This document shows, in pieces, positions 25,632 through 36,329 of a stretch of DNA of 64,000 nucleotides (within the stretch, counting starts at the first letter, position 1; the number at the start of each line of letters is the position of its first letter). A program made the position numbers and the translations under genes. The notes below the pieces were generated by a model. It ran no database searches and was not told the DNA's origin. It saw only the letters and a list, made by a program, of their open reading frames with translations. This DNA comes from Microbacterium trichothecenolyticum (GTDB taxonomy: Bacteria; Actinomycetota; Actinomycetes; Actinomycetales; Microbacteriaceae), in contig NZ_JYJA01000034.1 of the NCBI RefSeq assembly GCF_000956465.1, positions 156,593-220,592 on the forward strand, read 5' to 3'.

Positions 25632-28244
25632 ATGGCCGCGTCCAGCCCCGCACCGCAGGGGAGCTTCGTGGTCGACCTCGCGGAGCTGTCGGTCGCTGAC
25701 CTCGCGACCGTCGGCGGCAAGGCGGCGAACCTCGGCGAACTGATCCGCGCGGGCTTCGACGTCCCGCCGGGCTTCTGCGTCACGACCGCGGCGTATCGGC
25801 GCGCGGTGCGTGGGTCAGCGGTCGAATCGGGGACGATCACGGATGCCGCGGCCGCCCGTGCGGCCGTGCTCGAGGCGCCGTTCCCCTACGAGGTGGCCCG
25901 GGCGGTGCGGGAGGCGTACGATCGCCTGGCGCCCAGGGCAGGCGCCGTCGCCGTCCGATCGTCGGCGACCGCGGAAGACCTGCCCGGAGCGAGCTTCGCC
26001 GGCCAGCAGGACACATACCTCGACGTCGCCGGCGTCGACGACGTGCTGGACGCCGTCCACCGCTGCTGGGCGTCCCTCTGGACCGACCGAGCGGTCGCGT
26101 ACCGCGCCGCCCAGGGCATCGAGGGCGCGGGAGTCGCGCTGGCGGTCGTCGTGCAGCGGATGGTCGACGCCGAGTCCGCCGGCGTGCTGTTCACGGCCGA
26201 CCCGGTGACCGGTCGCCGCCGTCAGGCGGTGCTCGACGCGGCACGCGGCCTCGGCGAGGCCGTCGTGTCGGGCTCGGTCGACCCGGATCACTTCGTCGTC
26301 GACACGGCGACAGGGCGGATCCTCGATCGGCGACCCGGCGGTGAGGCCGACCAGCCGGCGAGCGTCACCGACGCGCAGGTGCGTGCGCTCGCCGCGCTCG
26401 GAGACCGAGTGGAGCGCGCGTTCGGCAGCCCGCAGGACATCGAGTGGGCGATCGACGGCGACGGGCACGCCTGGCTCACCCAGTCGCGGCCGGTGACGAC
26501 GCTCTTCCCCGTGCCGGTACGCGATGCACCCCGCCCTGCCACCGACACCCGTGTGTACTTCTGCGTCAGCCTCGCGCAGGGGCTCCATCGGCCCATCACG
26601 CCGATGGGCATCGCCGCCTTCCGGGTGATCGGCTCGGGGTTCCTCGACCTCATCGGCCGACGCCCGGCCCGCATCGTCGACGGACCCGGCGCGTTCGCCA
26701 TCGGCGGCGAGCGCATCTTCGTCGACGCGACGCCCGTCGTGCGCTCGGCGGTCGGCCGTGAGATCTTCCCTCGGGCGCTCGACGTGATGGAGGCGCGCTC
26801 CGCCGTCGTGCTGCGCGGGCTGTTCGACGACCCGCGGTTCACGGTGCTCCCGCGGTCCCGGCGACGCTTCGCCCGCGGCTTCCTGCACCTTGCCGCCCGC
26901 ATACGGCTGCCCCTGCTCCTCGGACAGGCGTTCTTCAGCCCGGCCGCCGCCCAGCGACGGGTGCAGCGGCTCGCCGCCGAGGTGCGGGCGCGGGACATCG
27001 CCGGCGGCGACATCCCGACCCGCGTCGACGGCGTCGTCGATCTGCTCTTGCGCACGATGCCCCTGGCGCCGCGGAGCCTGCCCGGCGCCGTCGTCGGATT
27101 CGGAATGCTCGGGCTCGCCGCCCGGCTGCTGCGCGGCTCGACGCAGCCGGGAGACCTCCAGACCGTGCTCCGCAGTGTGCCCGACAACGTCACCACGCAG
27201 ATGGATCTCGAACTGTGGGACGTCGCGGTGCGCGCGCGGCGCGACGCCGAGTCGGCTGCGGCGCTTCGCACCCGCGACGCCGAAGACCTCGCCGACGCCT
27301 ACCTCGCGGGCGCGTTGCCGGCCGTGCTGCAGCGCGCGATGGCGAACTTCCTCGCCCGCTACGGCCACCGCGCCGTCGCGGAGATCGATCTCGGCATGCC
27401 GCGATGGGCTGAAGACCCCACCCACCTCTTCGGCGTGCTGACGGGTTACCTTCGCCTCGACACGGATGCTGCGACCCCCGCGCAGCACTTCGCCGCCGGT
27501 GCGCGCGACGCCGAGGCGATGATCGACACCCTCGTCCACCGCGCGCGTGAGCGCAGCCGGCTTCGCGCCGCCGCCGCCGGGTTCTGCCTTCGGCGGGCTC
27601 GAGCGCTCGTCGGCATGCGCGAGATGCCGAAGTTCCTCATGATCATCGCGATGCGCCGGGCACGCGCGGAACTGGTCGCCATCGGCGTCGAGCTCGCCGC
27701 CGCGGGTCGGGTCGCAGATCCCGCCGACGTGTTCTTCCTCGACTTCGACGAGACGAACCGCGCCGCGGCCGGCACCGACATGCGTGCGACGGTCCGCGAG
27801 CGCAGAGACCGGTACAACGCCGAGCTCCGCCGGCGGCACGTGCCGCGCATGCTGCTGTCCGACGGCACGGAACCGGAGGCCGTCGGCGCCGGCTCCGCCG
27901 CTGATCAGCCCGGGGCGCTGCGTGGCACTCCGGCGTCGGCCGGGACCGCCACCGCCCCCGCGCGCGTCATCCTCGACCCGGTCGGGGCGCACCTCGAGCC
28001 CGGCGAGATCCTCGTCGCCCCCTCGACCGATCCGGGCTGGACCCCGCTGTTCCTCACGGCGGGCGGCCTCGTCATGGAGATGGGCGGCGCCAACAGCCAC
28101 GGCGCGGTCGTCGCGCGGGAGTACGGCATCCCCGCGGTCGTCGGAGTTGCGCACGCGACCGAGACGATCACGACGGGCGTCGATGTGACCGTCGACGGGG
28201 CATCGGGCGTGGTGACCGTGCCGCTTCGCAGCGCCGGTTCCTAG
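25632..28244 (+). CDS. PEP synthase-related phosphotransferase, rifampin phosphotransferase-like layout
   Basis: An 870-residue protein. Residues 1-300 are a PEP-synthase ATP-grasp domain (VGGKAANLGELIRAGFDVPPGF, RSSATAEDLPGASFAGQ, SAGVLFTADPVTG). A long middle domain begins with QGLHRPITPMG. The C-terminal swivelling domain carries the phosphohistidine His823 in GGANSHGAVVAREYG. The PEP-binding barrel found in PEP synthase after the His domain is missing. This order, length and His position are those of rifampin phosphotransferases, but the middle domain is what binds the antibiotic, so the substrate here is open. It overlaps the jetC stop by 3 bp. Confidence 0.85.
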   Translation: MAASSPAPQGSFVVDLAELSVADLATVGGKAANLGELIRAGFDVPPGFCVTTAAYRRAVRGSAVESGTITDAAAARAAVLEAPFPYEVARAVREAYDRLAPRAGAVAVRSSATAEDLPGASFAGQQDTYLDVAGVDDVLDAVHRCWASLWTDRAVAYRAAQGIEGAGVALAVVVQRMVDAESAGVLFTADPVTGRRRQAVLDAARGLGEAVVSGSVDPDHFVVDTATGRILDRRPGGEADQPASVTDAQVRALAALGDRVERAFGSPQDIEWAIDGDGHAWLTQSRPVTTLFPVPVRDAPRPATDTRVYFCVSLAQGLHRPITPMGIAAFRVIGSGFLDLIGRRPARIVDGPGAFAIGGERIFVDATPVVRSAVGREIFPRALDVMEARSAVVLRGLFDDPRFTVLPRSRRRFARGFLHLAARIRLPLLLGQAFFSPAAAQRRVQRLAAEVRARDIAGGDIPTRVDGVVDLLLRTMPLAPRSLPGAVVGFGMLGLAARLLRGSTQPGDLQTVLRSVPDNVTTQMDLELWDVAVRARRDAESAAALRTRDAEDLADAYLAGALPAVLQRAMANFLARYGHRAVAEIDLGMPRWAEDPTHLFGVLTGYLRLDTDAATPAQHFAAGARDAEAMIDTLVHRARERSRLRAAAAGFCLRRARALVGMREMPKFLMIIAMRRARAELVAIGVELAAAGRVADPADVFFLDFDETNRAAAGTDMRATVRERRDRYNAELRRRHVPRMLLSDGTEPEAVGAGSAADQPGALRGTPASAGTATAPARVILDPVGAHLEPGEILVAPSTDPGWTPLFLTAGGLVMEMGGANSHGAVVAREYGIPAVVGVAHATETITTGVDVTVDGASGVVTVPLRSAGS

Positions 28245-31200
28245 CGGGCCTGCAGGCCGACCTTGGGCTTCGCCCACGAGCGACCGCGGGTGTCCTTGAG
28301 GATGTCGTACTCGACGTCGACGTGCGGTTCGATGGCGCTGTACTTGTCGTTCGGCGCACCGATCACGAGCTGGAAGCCGAGGCCCCGCCACGCGCCGATC
28401 GCGCGCTTGGTGAAGTGGGCGTCGGCCTTGATCAGCGCCTCGTCCATGAACACCGGGGCGTAGCGCGGACGCGCCGCACCGGCATCGCCGAGCTGATACC
28501 GCAGGGCCGCGCCGACGATGAAGGCGATCAGCTCCTGCGACTCGCCGCCGGACTTCTCGCCGATGTGGTCGTAGAGCGCGACGTGCTGCTTGGTCGCGGC
28601 GTCGACGCGCTCGGCGCTCACGCGCACATGGTTGCGCACGTCGATCAGGTCGCCGAAGTCGGGGGCCGAGCGGCGCATGTGGCCGATCAGCTTCGACATC
28701 CGCCGGTAGACCTGCTCGCGCTCGTCGTCGGACGATGCCGCCTCGATGAGCGCACGCACCTCGCGCAGTTCGCGGCGGAAGCGGCGGCGCGCCTCCGACT
28801 GGTTCTCGCGCGTCGTGATCTGCAGGCGGTGATCGTCGTCGTAGAACGGCAGATCCTGCATGATCTCGTTGATCGGCTCGATGCGATCGCGGATCTCGCG
28901 GATCGAGCGGCTCAGCGTCGAGTCGAGGTTCGTGAGGTCATTGCCCGACAGCTTCAGCAGGCTGTCGCGCCACTCGGCCTCGAGCTCGTGGAGCCCGCTC
29001 GTTCGGAGCGCCTCCAGGATGCGCTCGAAGTCGTCGACGGACTCATCCGGGTCGGGCAGGAGGTTCGGGTTCGGCCAGCGCTCCAGGAAGCTCACCATGA
29101 TCCGCCGCACGCTGTCGCGCTGCTGCTCGAGCGAGTCGGCGGCGGCCCGGCGGTCCTCGGTCAACCGCTGCGCGGCGGTCGTGAGCGCGGCGACGAAACC
29201 GGCCAGCGCGTCCGATGCGCTCGCCTGCCGCGATGTCTCGGTCAGGCTGAAACGTTCGTCGAGGAACGCGATCTGCTCGGGGCGCAGCATCCGTCCCGCG
29301 TCTTCGGCGGCGTCGATCACCGTCTGGTCCGCGTCGACGTCGTCGATGACGTCGCTCCACTGCGACTCGATCTGCTCGCGCTCGACCGTGGTGCGCGCGA
29401 TCTCTTCGCGCAGGCGTGCCGCCTTGCCCTTGGCCGCGGCGATCTGCCCCTGCACGCGGGCGATCTCGGGATTGGCTGCCGTCACGTCGTCCTGCACGGC
29501 GAGCCAGCGGTCCCGCTCGGCCGTGACGGCGGCGACGTCGACCTGCTCCCACGTGAGATCGCGGACCTTGGCGTACACCGCGAAGCGAGCGTCGACGGCG
29601 TCCAGCGCGGCATCCGCCCGCTTGCGGTTCTCCGCCGCGCGCTCGAGCCGCGGACGGGCGTCGTCGAGCTGCCGCGCGAGGTCGGCGAGCCGCCGGTCGT
29701 TGGAGAACCCGAGCACGTTCTCACGGCCGTGGCCGCCGTGCGCACCTCGACTGCCCTGCGACATCTGACCGGTGATCGTGAGCGCCATGCGGTGCTGCGA
29801 CAGGCCGGTGGCGGAGTCGACGCACACGAAGCCGAAGCGGTCGGCGAGGCGCTCCTGCAGCCAGCCCGTGAACGGCGTGCTCTGGTAATCGAGACGACCG
29901 GGCAGCGTGGTCGTGTCGCGCAGGTCCGCCTCGTCGAGTCCGGCGTGGACGCCCTCGTAGCGCAGCCGCACCGGCGTGCGCACCGCGTCGATCGCCGTGC
30001 GGAACCGCCCGAGATGGTCCACGTCGATGAGCAGCGTCGTCGCGAAACCACCCAGCGCGAGGTTGAAGGCCTCGCGCCACGGCTCGAACTCCGTGCGCAC
30101 CTCGACGAGCTCGCCGACGAACGGCAGGTCCTCGACCTCGATGCCGGCCGCACGCGCCACGAGCTCGCGCGATTCGTGCAGCGCCCGCGGGATGTTGCCC
30201 TGCAGCCCGGTCGCGCGCCGCACCTCGGCCTCCAGCTCGGCGATCTCGCGTGCTGCGGACTTCTCCGCCGAGATCGCCTCGGCATACTCGGCCCGCACGC
30301 TGCCCTTCGCATCGCGGTCTGCGAGGCTTGCGCGGGCGCGGTCCATCAGCTCGGTGAACTCCGCCTGCGTGGCGGCGGCCTCGCCGATGGCGCGCAAGTC
30401 TGCGTCGAACCCCGCGCGGCGGCTCTGCGTCGCGGTCAGCCGCCGCTCGACCTCGCGCAGCTCCCGCTGCGCGGTCTCGAGGCGATCGCCGCCCGAGAGT
30501 CGGAGCACCTCGACGAGTCCGTCGCGCTCCGCCTCTGCGGCGTCGGCCAGCGCACGCTTCTCACGAAGCGTGGTGTCGGCGGCGTTCTTCCGATCGCGCA
30601 GCTCGGTCTCGACCTCGCGCAGCATGCCCAGTCGCCGATCGGCGCGCCAGAGCGTCGCCAGCGATGCCGGGTCGGAGAACTCGCCGACCTCGTCGATGAG
30701 CCGCACACGTTCCACCGCTGCCGCGATCTTCTCGCGCAGTTCATGGATCGGCTCGAGTGCACTCACCTGCTGGCGCGCCGTGAGCATGCGCGTGCGCGTG
30801 CTCTCGAGGCCGTCGAAGTGCGCGACGACGGCGTCGGCCGTGGTCATCGTCTCGGGCTCTTCGAGCACGAGCCGCTTGTACAGATCGTCCACCGTCGTGA
30901 TCTGCTGGCCGGCCTGGATGCGGGCGAGCAGGCTCATCGCCTTGCCACCCGCGCCCGCGGCGCCGATCCCGAGCACCGCGTGCAGCCGCGCCGAGAACTC
31001 GCGATCGGTGCTCACGGGGTCGAGTCCGGCGTTGCGGAGCGAGAGGTCGGAGAGGCGCAGCGCCGCAGCCTGCTGGAGCGAGCTGAGATCGAACGCGCGG
31101 TCCGTCGTCGCGCGGACACGCACGGTGTCTTCGAGCACGCGCGCGCCGGCCGGGATGTACCACGCGCGCACGGCGGTGAAGCGGGACCCGTCGTGGTCGA

Positions 31201-31594
31201 TCCACGTCATCGCGACGGCGGTCCACGTGTCTTCGCCGTCGCCGCGGAGCACGCGCATCTTCGTGCCCTCCTCGGTGCGCGACTCGTCGAGCTTGCCGCG
31301 TCCGTAGGAGAGGATGTTGCGCTGCTCGTCGCCGCGCGGACGCCCCGTCACTCCCCCGTTCGACGCGCCGTTGAACGGCGTCGTGTGGGGCATCATGAGC
31401 GCGATGTACGCGTCCATCAGCGTCGACTTGCCCGAGCCCGAGCCGCCGCACAGCAGGGTCGCCTCGGGTGAGAACCGCACGCGGTGCGCGCCGTCGTAAC
31501 CACCCCAGTTCACGAGCTGCAGGTCCTCGGCGAGCCACTGCTGCCCGCGCGATGCCGCCGGGATCAGCCCGAACAGCGTGTCGAGCATCGTCAC
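28241..31594 (-). CDS. jetC: JetC, SMC/MukB-like ATPase of a Wadjet/MksB-type condensin
   Basis: A 1117-residue ABC-type ATPase with the N-terminal Walker [19 protein letters not shown]. Long coiled coils run from about residue 270 and, after a hinge-like part, from about 640. C-terminal are the ABC signature [12 protein letters not shown] and the Walker [15 protein letters not shown]. It should form the DNA-extruding motor of Wadjet/MksBEF complexes, which cleave or block small circular plasmids. GTG 31594 overlaps the jetB stop by 4 bp. The stop codon shares a CTAG with the stop of the convergent gene, so no room is left for a jetD on this side. Confidence 0.92.
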   Translation of the reverse strand: MTMLDTLFGLIPAASRGQQWLAEDLQLVNWGGYDGAHRVRFSPEATLLCGGSGSGKSTLMDAYIALMMPHTTPFNGASNGGVTGRPRGDEQRNILSYGRGKLDESRTEEGTKMRVLRGDGEDTWTAVAMTWIDHDGSRFTAVRAWYIPAGARVLEDTVRVRATTDRAFDLSSLQQAAALRLSDLSLRNAGLDPVSTDREFSARLHAVLGIGAAGAGGKAMSLLARIQAGQQITTVDDLYKRLVLEEPETMTTADAVVAHFDGLESTRTRMLTARQQVSALEPIHELREKIAAAVERVRLIDEVGEFSDPASLATLWRADRRLGMLREVETELRDRKNAADTTLREKRALADAAEAERDGLVEVLRLSGGDRLETAQRELREVERRLTATQSRRAGFDADLRAIGEAAATQAEFTELMDRARASLADRDAKGSVRAEYAEAISAEKSAAREIAELEAEVRRATGLQGNIPRALHESRELVARAAGIEVEDLPFVGELVEVRTEFEPWREAFNLALGGFATTLLIDVDHLGRFRTAIDAVRTPVRLRYEGVHAGLDEADLRDTTTLPGRLDYQSTPFTGWLQERLADRFGFVCVDSATGLSQHRMALTITGQMSQGSRGAHGGHGRENVLGFSNDRRLADLARQLDDARPRLERAAENRKRADAALDAVDARFAVYAKVRDLTWEQVDVAAVTAERDRWLAVQDDVTAANPEIARVQGQIAAAKGKAARLREEIARTTVEREQIESQWSDVIDDVDADQTVIDAAEDAGRMLRPEQIAFLDERFSLTETSRQASASDALAGFVAALTTAAQRLTEDRRAAADSLEQQRDSVRRIMVSFLERWPNPNLLPDPDESVDDFERILEALRTSGLHELEAEWRDSLLKLSGNDLTNLDSTLSRSIREIRDRIEPINEIMQDLPFYDDDHRLQITTRENQSEARRRFRRELREVRALIEAASSDDEREQVYRRMSKLIGHMRRSAPDFGDLIDVRNHVRVSAERVDAATKQHVALYDHIGEKSGGESQELIAFIVGAALRYQLGDAGAARPRYAPVFMDEALIKADAHFTKRAIGAWRGLGFQLVIGAPNDKYSAIEPHVDVEYDILKDTRGRSWAKPKVGLQAR

Positions 31595-32373
31595 AGCGCG
31601 GCCTCCTCGAGGTCGTCTTCGTCGTCGTCTTCGGCCTCGTCGAACACATCGACGGAGGCGACGGATGCTGCGCCCCCCGCGACGGCCGGATCCGACTGGG
31701 TCCGCAGCCAGTCGCGCAGCTCGCGCAGCTTCTCGGCACTCAGCACGATCTCGACGAGTGGGCTGATGCGGAACCGGCCGGTGGTCTCCTCGTCGACGAT
31801 GCCGTCGCGCGCGAGCCGGTCCATCGCCTTGCGGATCGACCGCTGGCGGCGAGCGGTGTCGCCGTCGGCGTCCACGAAGTAGCTCATGACCGTCTGCTCG
31901 ACGTCCTCGATGTCCACGCGCGCCGCCGGCTCACCCGCGGCCGACTCGCGCTGATAGACGGTGCGCAGGTGCACGAGCACGAGGGTCTCGGAGCGCGTGT
32001 AGGCGGCATCCCTGAGCAGGATCGGCATCTCGAACTCGTCGGAGCGCACCTGCTGCTTGTATGCGACGCCGCGGTCGTGGTCGACCACGAGGCGCACGAA
32101 GAGATCGTTGAGACGCGACTCGATGAGCTGCTGGTTGTCGAGCAGCACCGTCCACTCCTCGCGGTTGCGGTCCGCCATGAGGAACCGCCGCTGCAGGACG
32201 TGGACGAACAGACGCCGCACGGCGGGGTCGAGCACGCCGCGGTCGCCGGGGAAGAGCTCGTCGAGGTCGTTCTCCATCGCAGCGGGCGCGATGAACGCCT
32301 CGCCCGCGGCAGCGTCCTCCACGGCGGCGTCGGTGGCGTCGAGATCGCTCTGTGTGGCGGTCTCAGTCATCAT
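31591..32373 (-). CDS. jetB: JetB, DUF4194 subunit (MksE-like)
   Basis: A 260-residue kite-type subunit. The central part ([70 protein letters not shown]) reads as the tandem winged helices of DUF4194. The C-terminal tail is very acidic ([15 protein letters not shown]). It bridges the JetC ATPase and JetA in the complex. Its start overlaps the jetA stop by 11 bp. Confidence 0.9.
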   Translation of the reverse strand: MMTETATQSDLDATDAAVEDAAAGEAFIAPAAMENDLDELFPGDRGVLDPAVRRLFVHVLQRRFLMADRNREEWTVLLDNQQLIESRLNDLFVRLVVDHDRGVAYKQQVRSDEFEMPILLRDAAYTRSETLVLVHLRTVYQRESAAGEPAARVDIEDVEQTVMSYFVDADGDTARRQRSIRKAMDRLARDGIVDEETTGRFRISPLVEIVLSAEKLRELRDWLRTQSDPAVAGGAASVASVDVFDEAEDDDEDDLEEAAL

Positions 32374-33835
32374 CGTGCTCCTTCGCGGTGCGGGCGGTCA
32401 CGGATCCGAACGCGAACCGTCGCGTCGTCCCGTCAGGGCGCAGGGCTTCGACGACAGACACCCCGCCGGGTTCGCTCATGCCGTTGCGGTGCGCGATCTC
32501 GAGGAGGCCGACGAGGTCCACCGGTCGTCGGGCGTCGTCGTCCGCCCCCTGGAACGCGTCGCCCAGATCGAACTCGTCGCCGAGGCCGGCGACATACGCC
32601 TCGAGCTCGGCGTACCGGGGTCCGCCCCACGCGCGGGTGTCAGCATCCGTGAACACCGCGTCCTCGTCCGAGGTGGGAAGCGGAGCGGGCGCGCCGGGAG
32701 GCCGGATGTCGCTCACCGACTGCCGCAGATGGCCGACGTCGGCCATCGGAAGACTGCGCAGCGGCTCGACCGGTGCATCAGAGGACGAACTGCGGGTCCA
32801 CGTCTGCAGACCCGACATGACGTCGCGGAGCAGATCGTCGACCTGACGGTCGCGGATCGGGTCGTGGGTGCGGACCTGTCCGGTGATGACGCGCGAGGCG
32901 CGGCGCTGCGCGGTGAGCACCTCCTCGACGCCGAGCTCGACGCGGCGGCCGATGGCGTCCAGCTCCTTGCGCTGTTCCCCGTCCATGAGGCGTGTGAACG
33001 GCTGGGCGAGCAGCGTGTGCAGCTGCTCGGTGAGGTTGTCGATGCGTTCCGGATCGCCGATGAGGCGCAGCGCGCCGGCGAAGGCGCGACCCTCGGCGGT
33101 GGACTGCATGACGTGCTGCCCGCGCTGAAGGTACTCACGCAGCACCTCGCCTGTCGGGCGGACGTCACGACGCAGGTCGGCGACGACGTCGCGCTGCATG
33201 GCCTTGATGGATTCGGCGACACGCGTGAAGTCCGCCGGCAGCTCGCGCGCAAGGTGCAGGACGTTCTCTGCCTCTTCGAGGAGCTGCTCGTCGTCGATCG
33301 GCTCGGACTGGCCGAGCTCGAGGCGGGCGATCTCGGCGTCGAGCGCGTCACGCTCCTGGATGAGGCGGGCCATCCGGACGGCAGGATCCGTCTCGGCGTG
33401 ATCGGAGAGCCGCTCGACCGCCTCGAGCAGGGTGCGCACGCGCGAGTTCGACACGCGCGTCCGGGCGCCGGCCGTGCGCCCCGTGATCTCCAGTGCGCCC
33501 ACCGCGTGCGCGGTCAGGCGGTACACCTCGGCGTCGCCGTCGATCTGCGGCACGAGCCAGCCGACCCGCACCCAGTAGCGGCAGATCTCACGGGCGGTGC
33601 CGACCGGGAGCGTGCGATCGCCCTCGTCGTAGCCCGCGGCTCGGAGCTCGTCGAGGATCTCGGCGACCTCGGCGTGCGCATCGGAGATCTCCACCGACGG
33701 GCGATCGACCGTGAACACGATCGAGAGCGCTGCGACCACGAAGGGCGCGTAGCGACCGTGGAGCAGGTCGAGGGTGGGGGTTCGGAACGCCGCGAGAGCC
33801 CGCAGATATGCCGCCTCGGCACGAGTGTTCCCCAT
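32363..33835 (-). CDS. jetA: JetA, DUF3375 subunit (MksF-like)
   Basis: A 490-residue kleisin-type subunit. The N-terminus [20 protein letters not shown], followed by [12 protein letters not shown], is typical of DUF3375, and the middle is helical and charged. It is first in the jetABC operon. ATG 33835 is preferred over GTG 33862, since a TAGTCT -10 box lies 7 nt upstream and fits a leaderless start. It is divergent from panD, 94 bp away. Confidence 0.9.
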   Translation of the reverse strand: MGNTRAEAAYLRALAAFRTPTLDLLHGRYAPFVVAALSIVFTVDRPSVEISDAHAEVAEILDELRAAGYDEGDRTLPVGTAREICRYWVRVGWLVPQIDGDAEVYRLTAHAVGALEITGRTAGARTRVSNSRVRTLLEAVERLSDHAETDPAVRMARLIQERDALDAEIARLELGQSEPIDDEQLLEEAENVLHLARELPADFTRVAESIKAMQRDVVADLRRDVRPTGEVLREYLQRGQHVMQSTAEGRAFAGALRLIGDPERIDNLTEQLHTLLAQPFTRLMDGEQRKELDAIGRRVELGVEEVLTAQRRASRVITGQVRTHDPIRDRQVDDLLRDVMSGLQTWTRSSSSDAPVEPLRSLPMADVGHLRQSVSDIRPPGAPAPLPTSDEDAVFTDADTRAWGGPRYAELEAYVAGLGDEFDLGDAFQGADDDARRPVDLVGLLEIAHRNGMSEPGGVSVVEALRPDGTTRRFAFGSVTARTAKEHDDD

Positions 33836-33842
33836 CGGGTCC

Positions 33843-33848
33843 AGACTA
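33843..33848 (-). promoter_or_regulatory. -10 box of the jetABC operon, leaderless layout
   Basis: Read on the minus strand the box is TAGTCT, 7 nt before ATG 33835. It would drive the whole jetABC operon. Confidence 0.45.
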
Positions 33849-33929
33849 CCTGCGGCGGGCACGGGACCACGATTCGGGTCTCGGTCGGTCCTACTATTGG
33901 ACTCGATCCACTATCTCTCGGAGTTCTCC

Positions 33930-34316
33930 TTGCGTCGCACCCTGCTCAAGTCCAAGATCCACCGCGCCACCGTCACCGGCAGCGACCTGAACTACGTCGG
34001 CTCGATCACGATCGACGCGGATCTGCTGGATCTCGCCGACATCGTCGAGCACGAGCAGGTGCACGTCGTCGACGTGAACAACGGCGCGCGCTTCGAGACG
34101 TACACGATCGCCGGCGAGCGCGGCACCGGGGTGATGCAGATCAACGGCGCCGCCGCGCGACTCGTCCACACCGGCGACGTCGTCATCGTGATGTCGTACG
34201 CGCAGTACGAGCGCGAAGAGGTGCTCGAGCACACCCCCATCGTGGTCAACATCGACGAGTCGACGCCCGGGGCCCGGGCGAACAGCGTCGCGCGCGTGCT
34301 GACGACCGCGAGCTGA
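33930..34316 (+). CDS. panD: aspartate 1-decarboxylase
   Basis: A 128-residue pyruvoyl enzyme that makes beta-alanine for coenzyme A. It self-cleaves between Gly24 and Ser25; YVGSITI is present at exactly that place when translation starts at TTG 33930. Further family motifs are [20 protein letters not shown] and [12 protein letters not shown]. The TTG start has GGAG 8 nt upstream. It is a single gene beside jetABC; in many actinobacteria the gene stands alone. Confidence 0.93.
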   Translation: MRRTLLKSKIHRATVTGSDLNYVGSITIDADLLDLADIVEHEQVHVVDVNNGARFETYTIAGERGTGVMQINGAAARLVHTGDVVIVMSYAQYEREEVLEHTPIVVNIDESTPGARANSVARVLTTAS

Positions 34317-34442
34317 GCCACTCGTCCGGCCCCACGCGGGCACACGGGTCGTCCCCAGGTGATCGAGGTGGGAAAGTGATGACCTCCGCGCCCCGCACGG
34401 CTTGACAGTGCAGCGGGCAGCAGGCGACTTGATGCGGGGACG

Positions 34443-35399
34443 TCATTCCTTCCGACCCGGTCGGCCGGCCGGAGCTCGGCCCCCTCGTACCGCCGGCGAG
34501 CCGCCCTCGGCAGGGGAAGCGGTGTCCGTCTCGGACGCGATCCGGCTGTTGTCGGCATCCCAGGAGGCAAGGAGTCTCAGGCGCTCGGCGGAGGGCGAGC
34601 CCGGCTCGGCGGTGTAGATCAGGAGGACGTTGCCGGGTTCGGCCGTGATCGCGAGTTCCTCGTAAGCGAGGATCAATTCGCCGACCATCGGATGCTGGAA
34701 GCGTTTCGTGCCGGCCCCGTGGGTGCGGACGTTGTGTGCCGCCCACAGTGTGCGGAAGGTGTCGCTGCGCAGAGAGAGCTCTCCGACGAGGTCTTGCAGA
34801 CCCTTGTCATGCGGGTCGCGGCCGGCTTCCGCGCGCATGACCGCGACGCACATCTCCGCGAACTTGTCCCAGTCGGGGTAGAAGTCTCGCGCGGCCGGGT
34901 CCAGGAACTGGAACCGGGCCAGGTTGGGCGTGCGCCCGCCGTCGCCGATGACCGGAGAGTAGAACGCCCGGCCCAGATCGTTGAAGGCGAGGAGGTCGTG
35001 GTGCTGGTCGCGGACGAACGCGACAGCGTCGGTGATCGAGGCCAGTGCCCACTGCAGACTGTGTCGCGCCGCGGTCGGCTTGCTCGCGCGACGGCGGGGG
35101 CGACCGCTGGTGGGGATGCCGTCTGCGGCGCGGGCGAGGTCCAGAAGGTGGGCTCGCTCGGTGTCATCCAGCTGCAAGGCACGCGAGACGGCGTCCAGGA
35201 CGGATGCGGATGCCCCGGCGACTGCCCCCCGCTCGAGCTTGGAGTAGTACTCCACGCTCACTCCCGCGAGGCTGGCGACCTCGCTGCGCCGCAGACCGGC
35301 GACGCGCCGATTGGGACCGACCGTGAGACCGACGGCGTCAGGGGTGACCCGTGCGCGACGTGTCATGAGGAACTCGCGCACCTCTGCTCGGTTGTCCAT
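34443..35399 (-). CDS. MmyB-type XRE regulator 1
   Basis: A 318-residue protein: N-terminal HTH (FLMTRRARVTPDAVGL, then GLRRSEVASLAGVSVEYYSKLERG) and a C-terminal MmyB-like ligand-binding domain (NDLGRAFYSPV, FLDPAARDFYPDWD, LIYTAEPGSPSAERLRLLASW). The C-terminal tail is low-complexity. It is a paralogue of the regulator at 40624. It follows the SDR gene on the same strand with 73 bp between, but has its own -10 box. MmyB-type regulators typically control neighbouring short-chain or aldo/keto reductases. ATG 35399 is supported by that box; ATG 35447 is possible. Confidence 0.87.
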   Translation of the reverse strand: MDNRAEVREFLMTRRARVTPDAVGLTVGPNRRVAGLRRSEVASLAGVSVEYYSKLERGAVAGASASVLDAVSRALQLDDTERAHLLDLARAADGIPTSGRPRRRASKPTAARHSLQWALASITDAVAFVRDQHHDLLAFNDLGRAFYSPVIGDGGRTPNLARFQFLDPAARDFYPDWDKFAEMCVAVMRAEAGRDPHDKGLQDLVGELSLRSDTFRTLWAAHNVRTHGAGTKRFQHPMVGELILAYEELAITAEPGNVLLIYTAEPGSPSAERLRLLASWDADNSRIASETDTASPAEGGSPAVRGGRAPAGRPGRKE

Positions 35400-35406
35400 G
35401 GCATTC

Positions 35407-35412
35407 AGGCTA
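35407..35412 (-). promoter_or_regulatory. -10 box of MmyB-type regulator 1, leaderless layout
   Basis: TAGCCT on the minus strand, 7 nt before ATG 35399. Confidence 0.45.
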
Positions 35413-35472
35413 GAGCGGTCCCGGGTCGCCGAGGGAGTCTCTGTCATGGCACCCTTCAGCGTCGTCGGTCTG

Positions 35473-36195
35473 TCAGAGCCGATCATGCAACGGGATTCCG
35501 GTGTGCGACTCGAGCGCTGCCAAGAGCCGAGCCTGGAAGTCCTCGTCCGCGGCCGAGGGATCGGGTTCTTGTACGCGCTTGTGGTACCAGTAGCCCCCCG
35601 TGACGGGCGTGACGTCGGGGTGGGTCGCGAGCCATAACTGGGTCTGGTGTCCCGCTGTCAGGTCGTCCGGTGCGTGCGCCCCACCCATCCGGGTCGGCAC
35701 CCATCCGGGGTCCACGGCGTGGCTGGTCGTGGTCGGCCACCGGTGCGCGAGGGCGAGTGCGAGGGCGGTCACCCATAGTTTGCTGTCGCCGTAGGAGGCT
35801 GCGCCGGTCTCCAGCCCCTGGAGATTCGTCGACCCGCCGCGGTGCATGGAACTGCTGAGGTAGATCAGCCGGGCAGGTTTGTCCATCAGCGCCGTGAGAG
35901 CGTACGGAGCGATCGTGTTCACCTTGACGGCGTCCGAGTGGTGGAGCGCTCCGGCGTTGTGGACGACCGTGTCGAACCGGCCGAAGTGCGCCGCCTGATG
36001 CGCGACGTCTCGCACCTGATCCAGGTCAGCGAGATCGCCATAGAGGATGCCGTTCCAGGCCGCCGCTGCAGGTTCCGGCGGGCGACGAGACGAATCGCGC
36101 GCGTGGACGACGACGGCGTGCCCGCGGGCGGCGAGATCGATCGCGGTGTTGAGGCCGAGGCCGGCCGACGAGCCGGTGACCAGGATGAGCGCCAC
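35473..36195 (-). CDS. short-chain dehydrogenase/reductase
   Basis: A 240-residue Rossmann-fold oxidoreductase with the cofactor motif LILVTGSSAGLG, NAG (VVHNAGAL), catalytic Ser (LIYLSSSMH) and SYGDSK (YxxxK). The basic residues after strand 2 (HARDSSRR) point to NADP(H). GTG 36195 follows AAGGAG at 6 nt. It is divergent from the Bcr/CflA-like exporter and upstream of MmyB regulator 1. The substrate is unknown. Confidence 0.9.
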   Translation of the reverse strand: MALILVTGSSAGLGLNTAIDLAARGHAVVVHARDSSRRPPEPAAAAWNGILYGDLADLDQVRDVAHQAAHFGRFDTVVHNAGALHHSDAVKVNTIAPYALTALMDKPARLIYLSSSMHRGGSTNLQGLETGAASYGDSKLWVTALALALAHRWPTTTSHAVDPGWVPTRMGGAHAPDDLTAGHQTQLWLATHPDVTPVTGGYWYHKRVQEPDPSAADEDFQARLLAALESHTGIPLHDRL

Positions 36196-36329
36196 GTGGT
36201 TCTCCTTCGCGTCGGTCGGGCTTCTCGCCCGTCTCACGGTAATCGGCCGTCCGGGGACGAAGGGTGCCCTCTCGGTACACCCCTCATCAGAGACTCCCCC
36301 TCGTCGGCGGGCGCGGTCAGGCTTGACAC

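Noticed and set aside
36323..36328. TTGACA directly before the exporter start as a -35 box
   Set aside because: A matching -10 would lie inside the coding region and none is seen at 16-18 nt.
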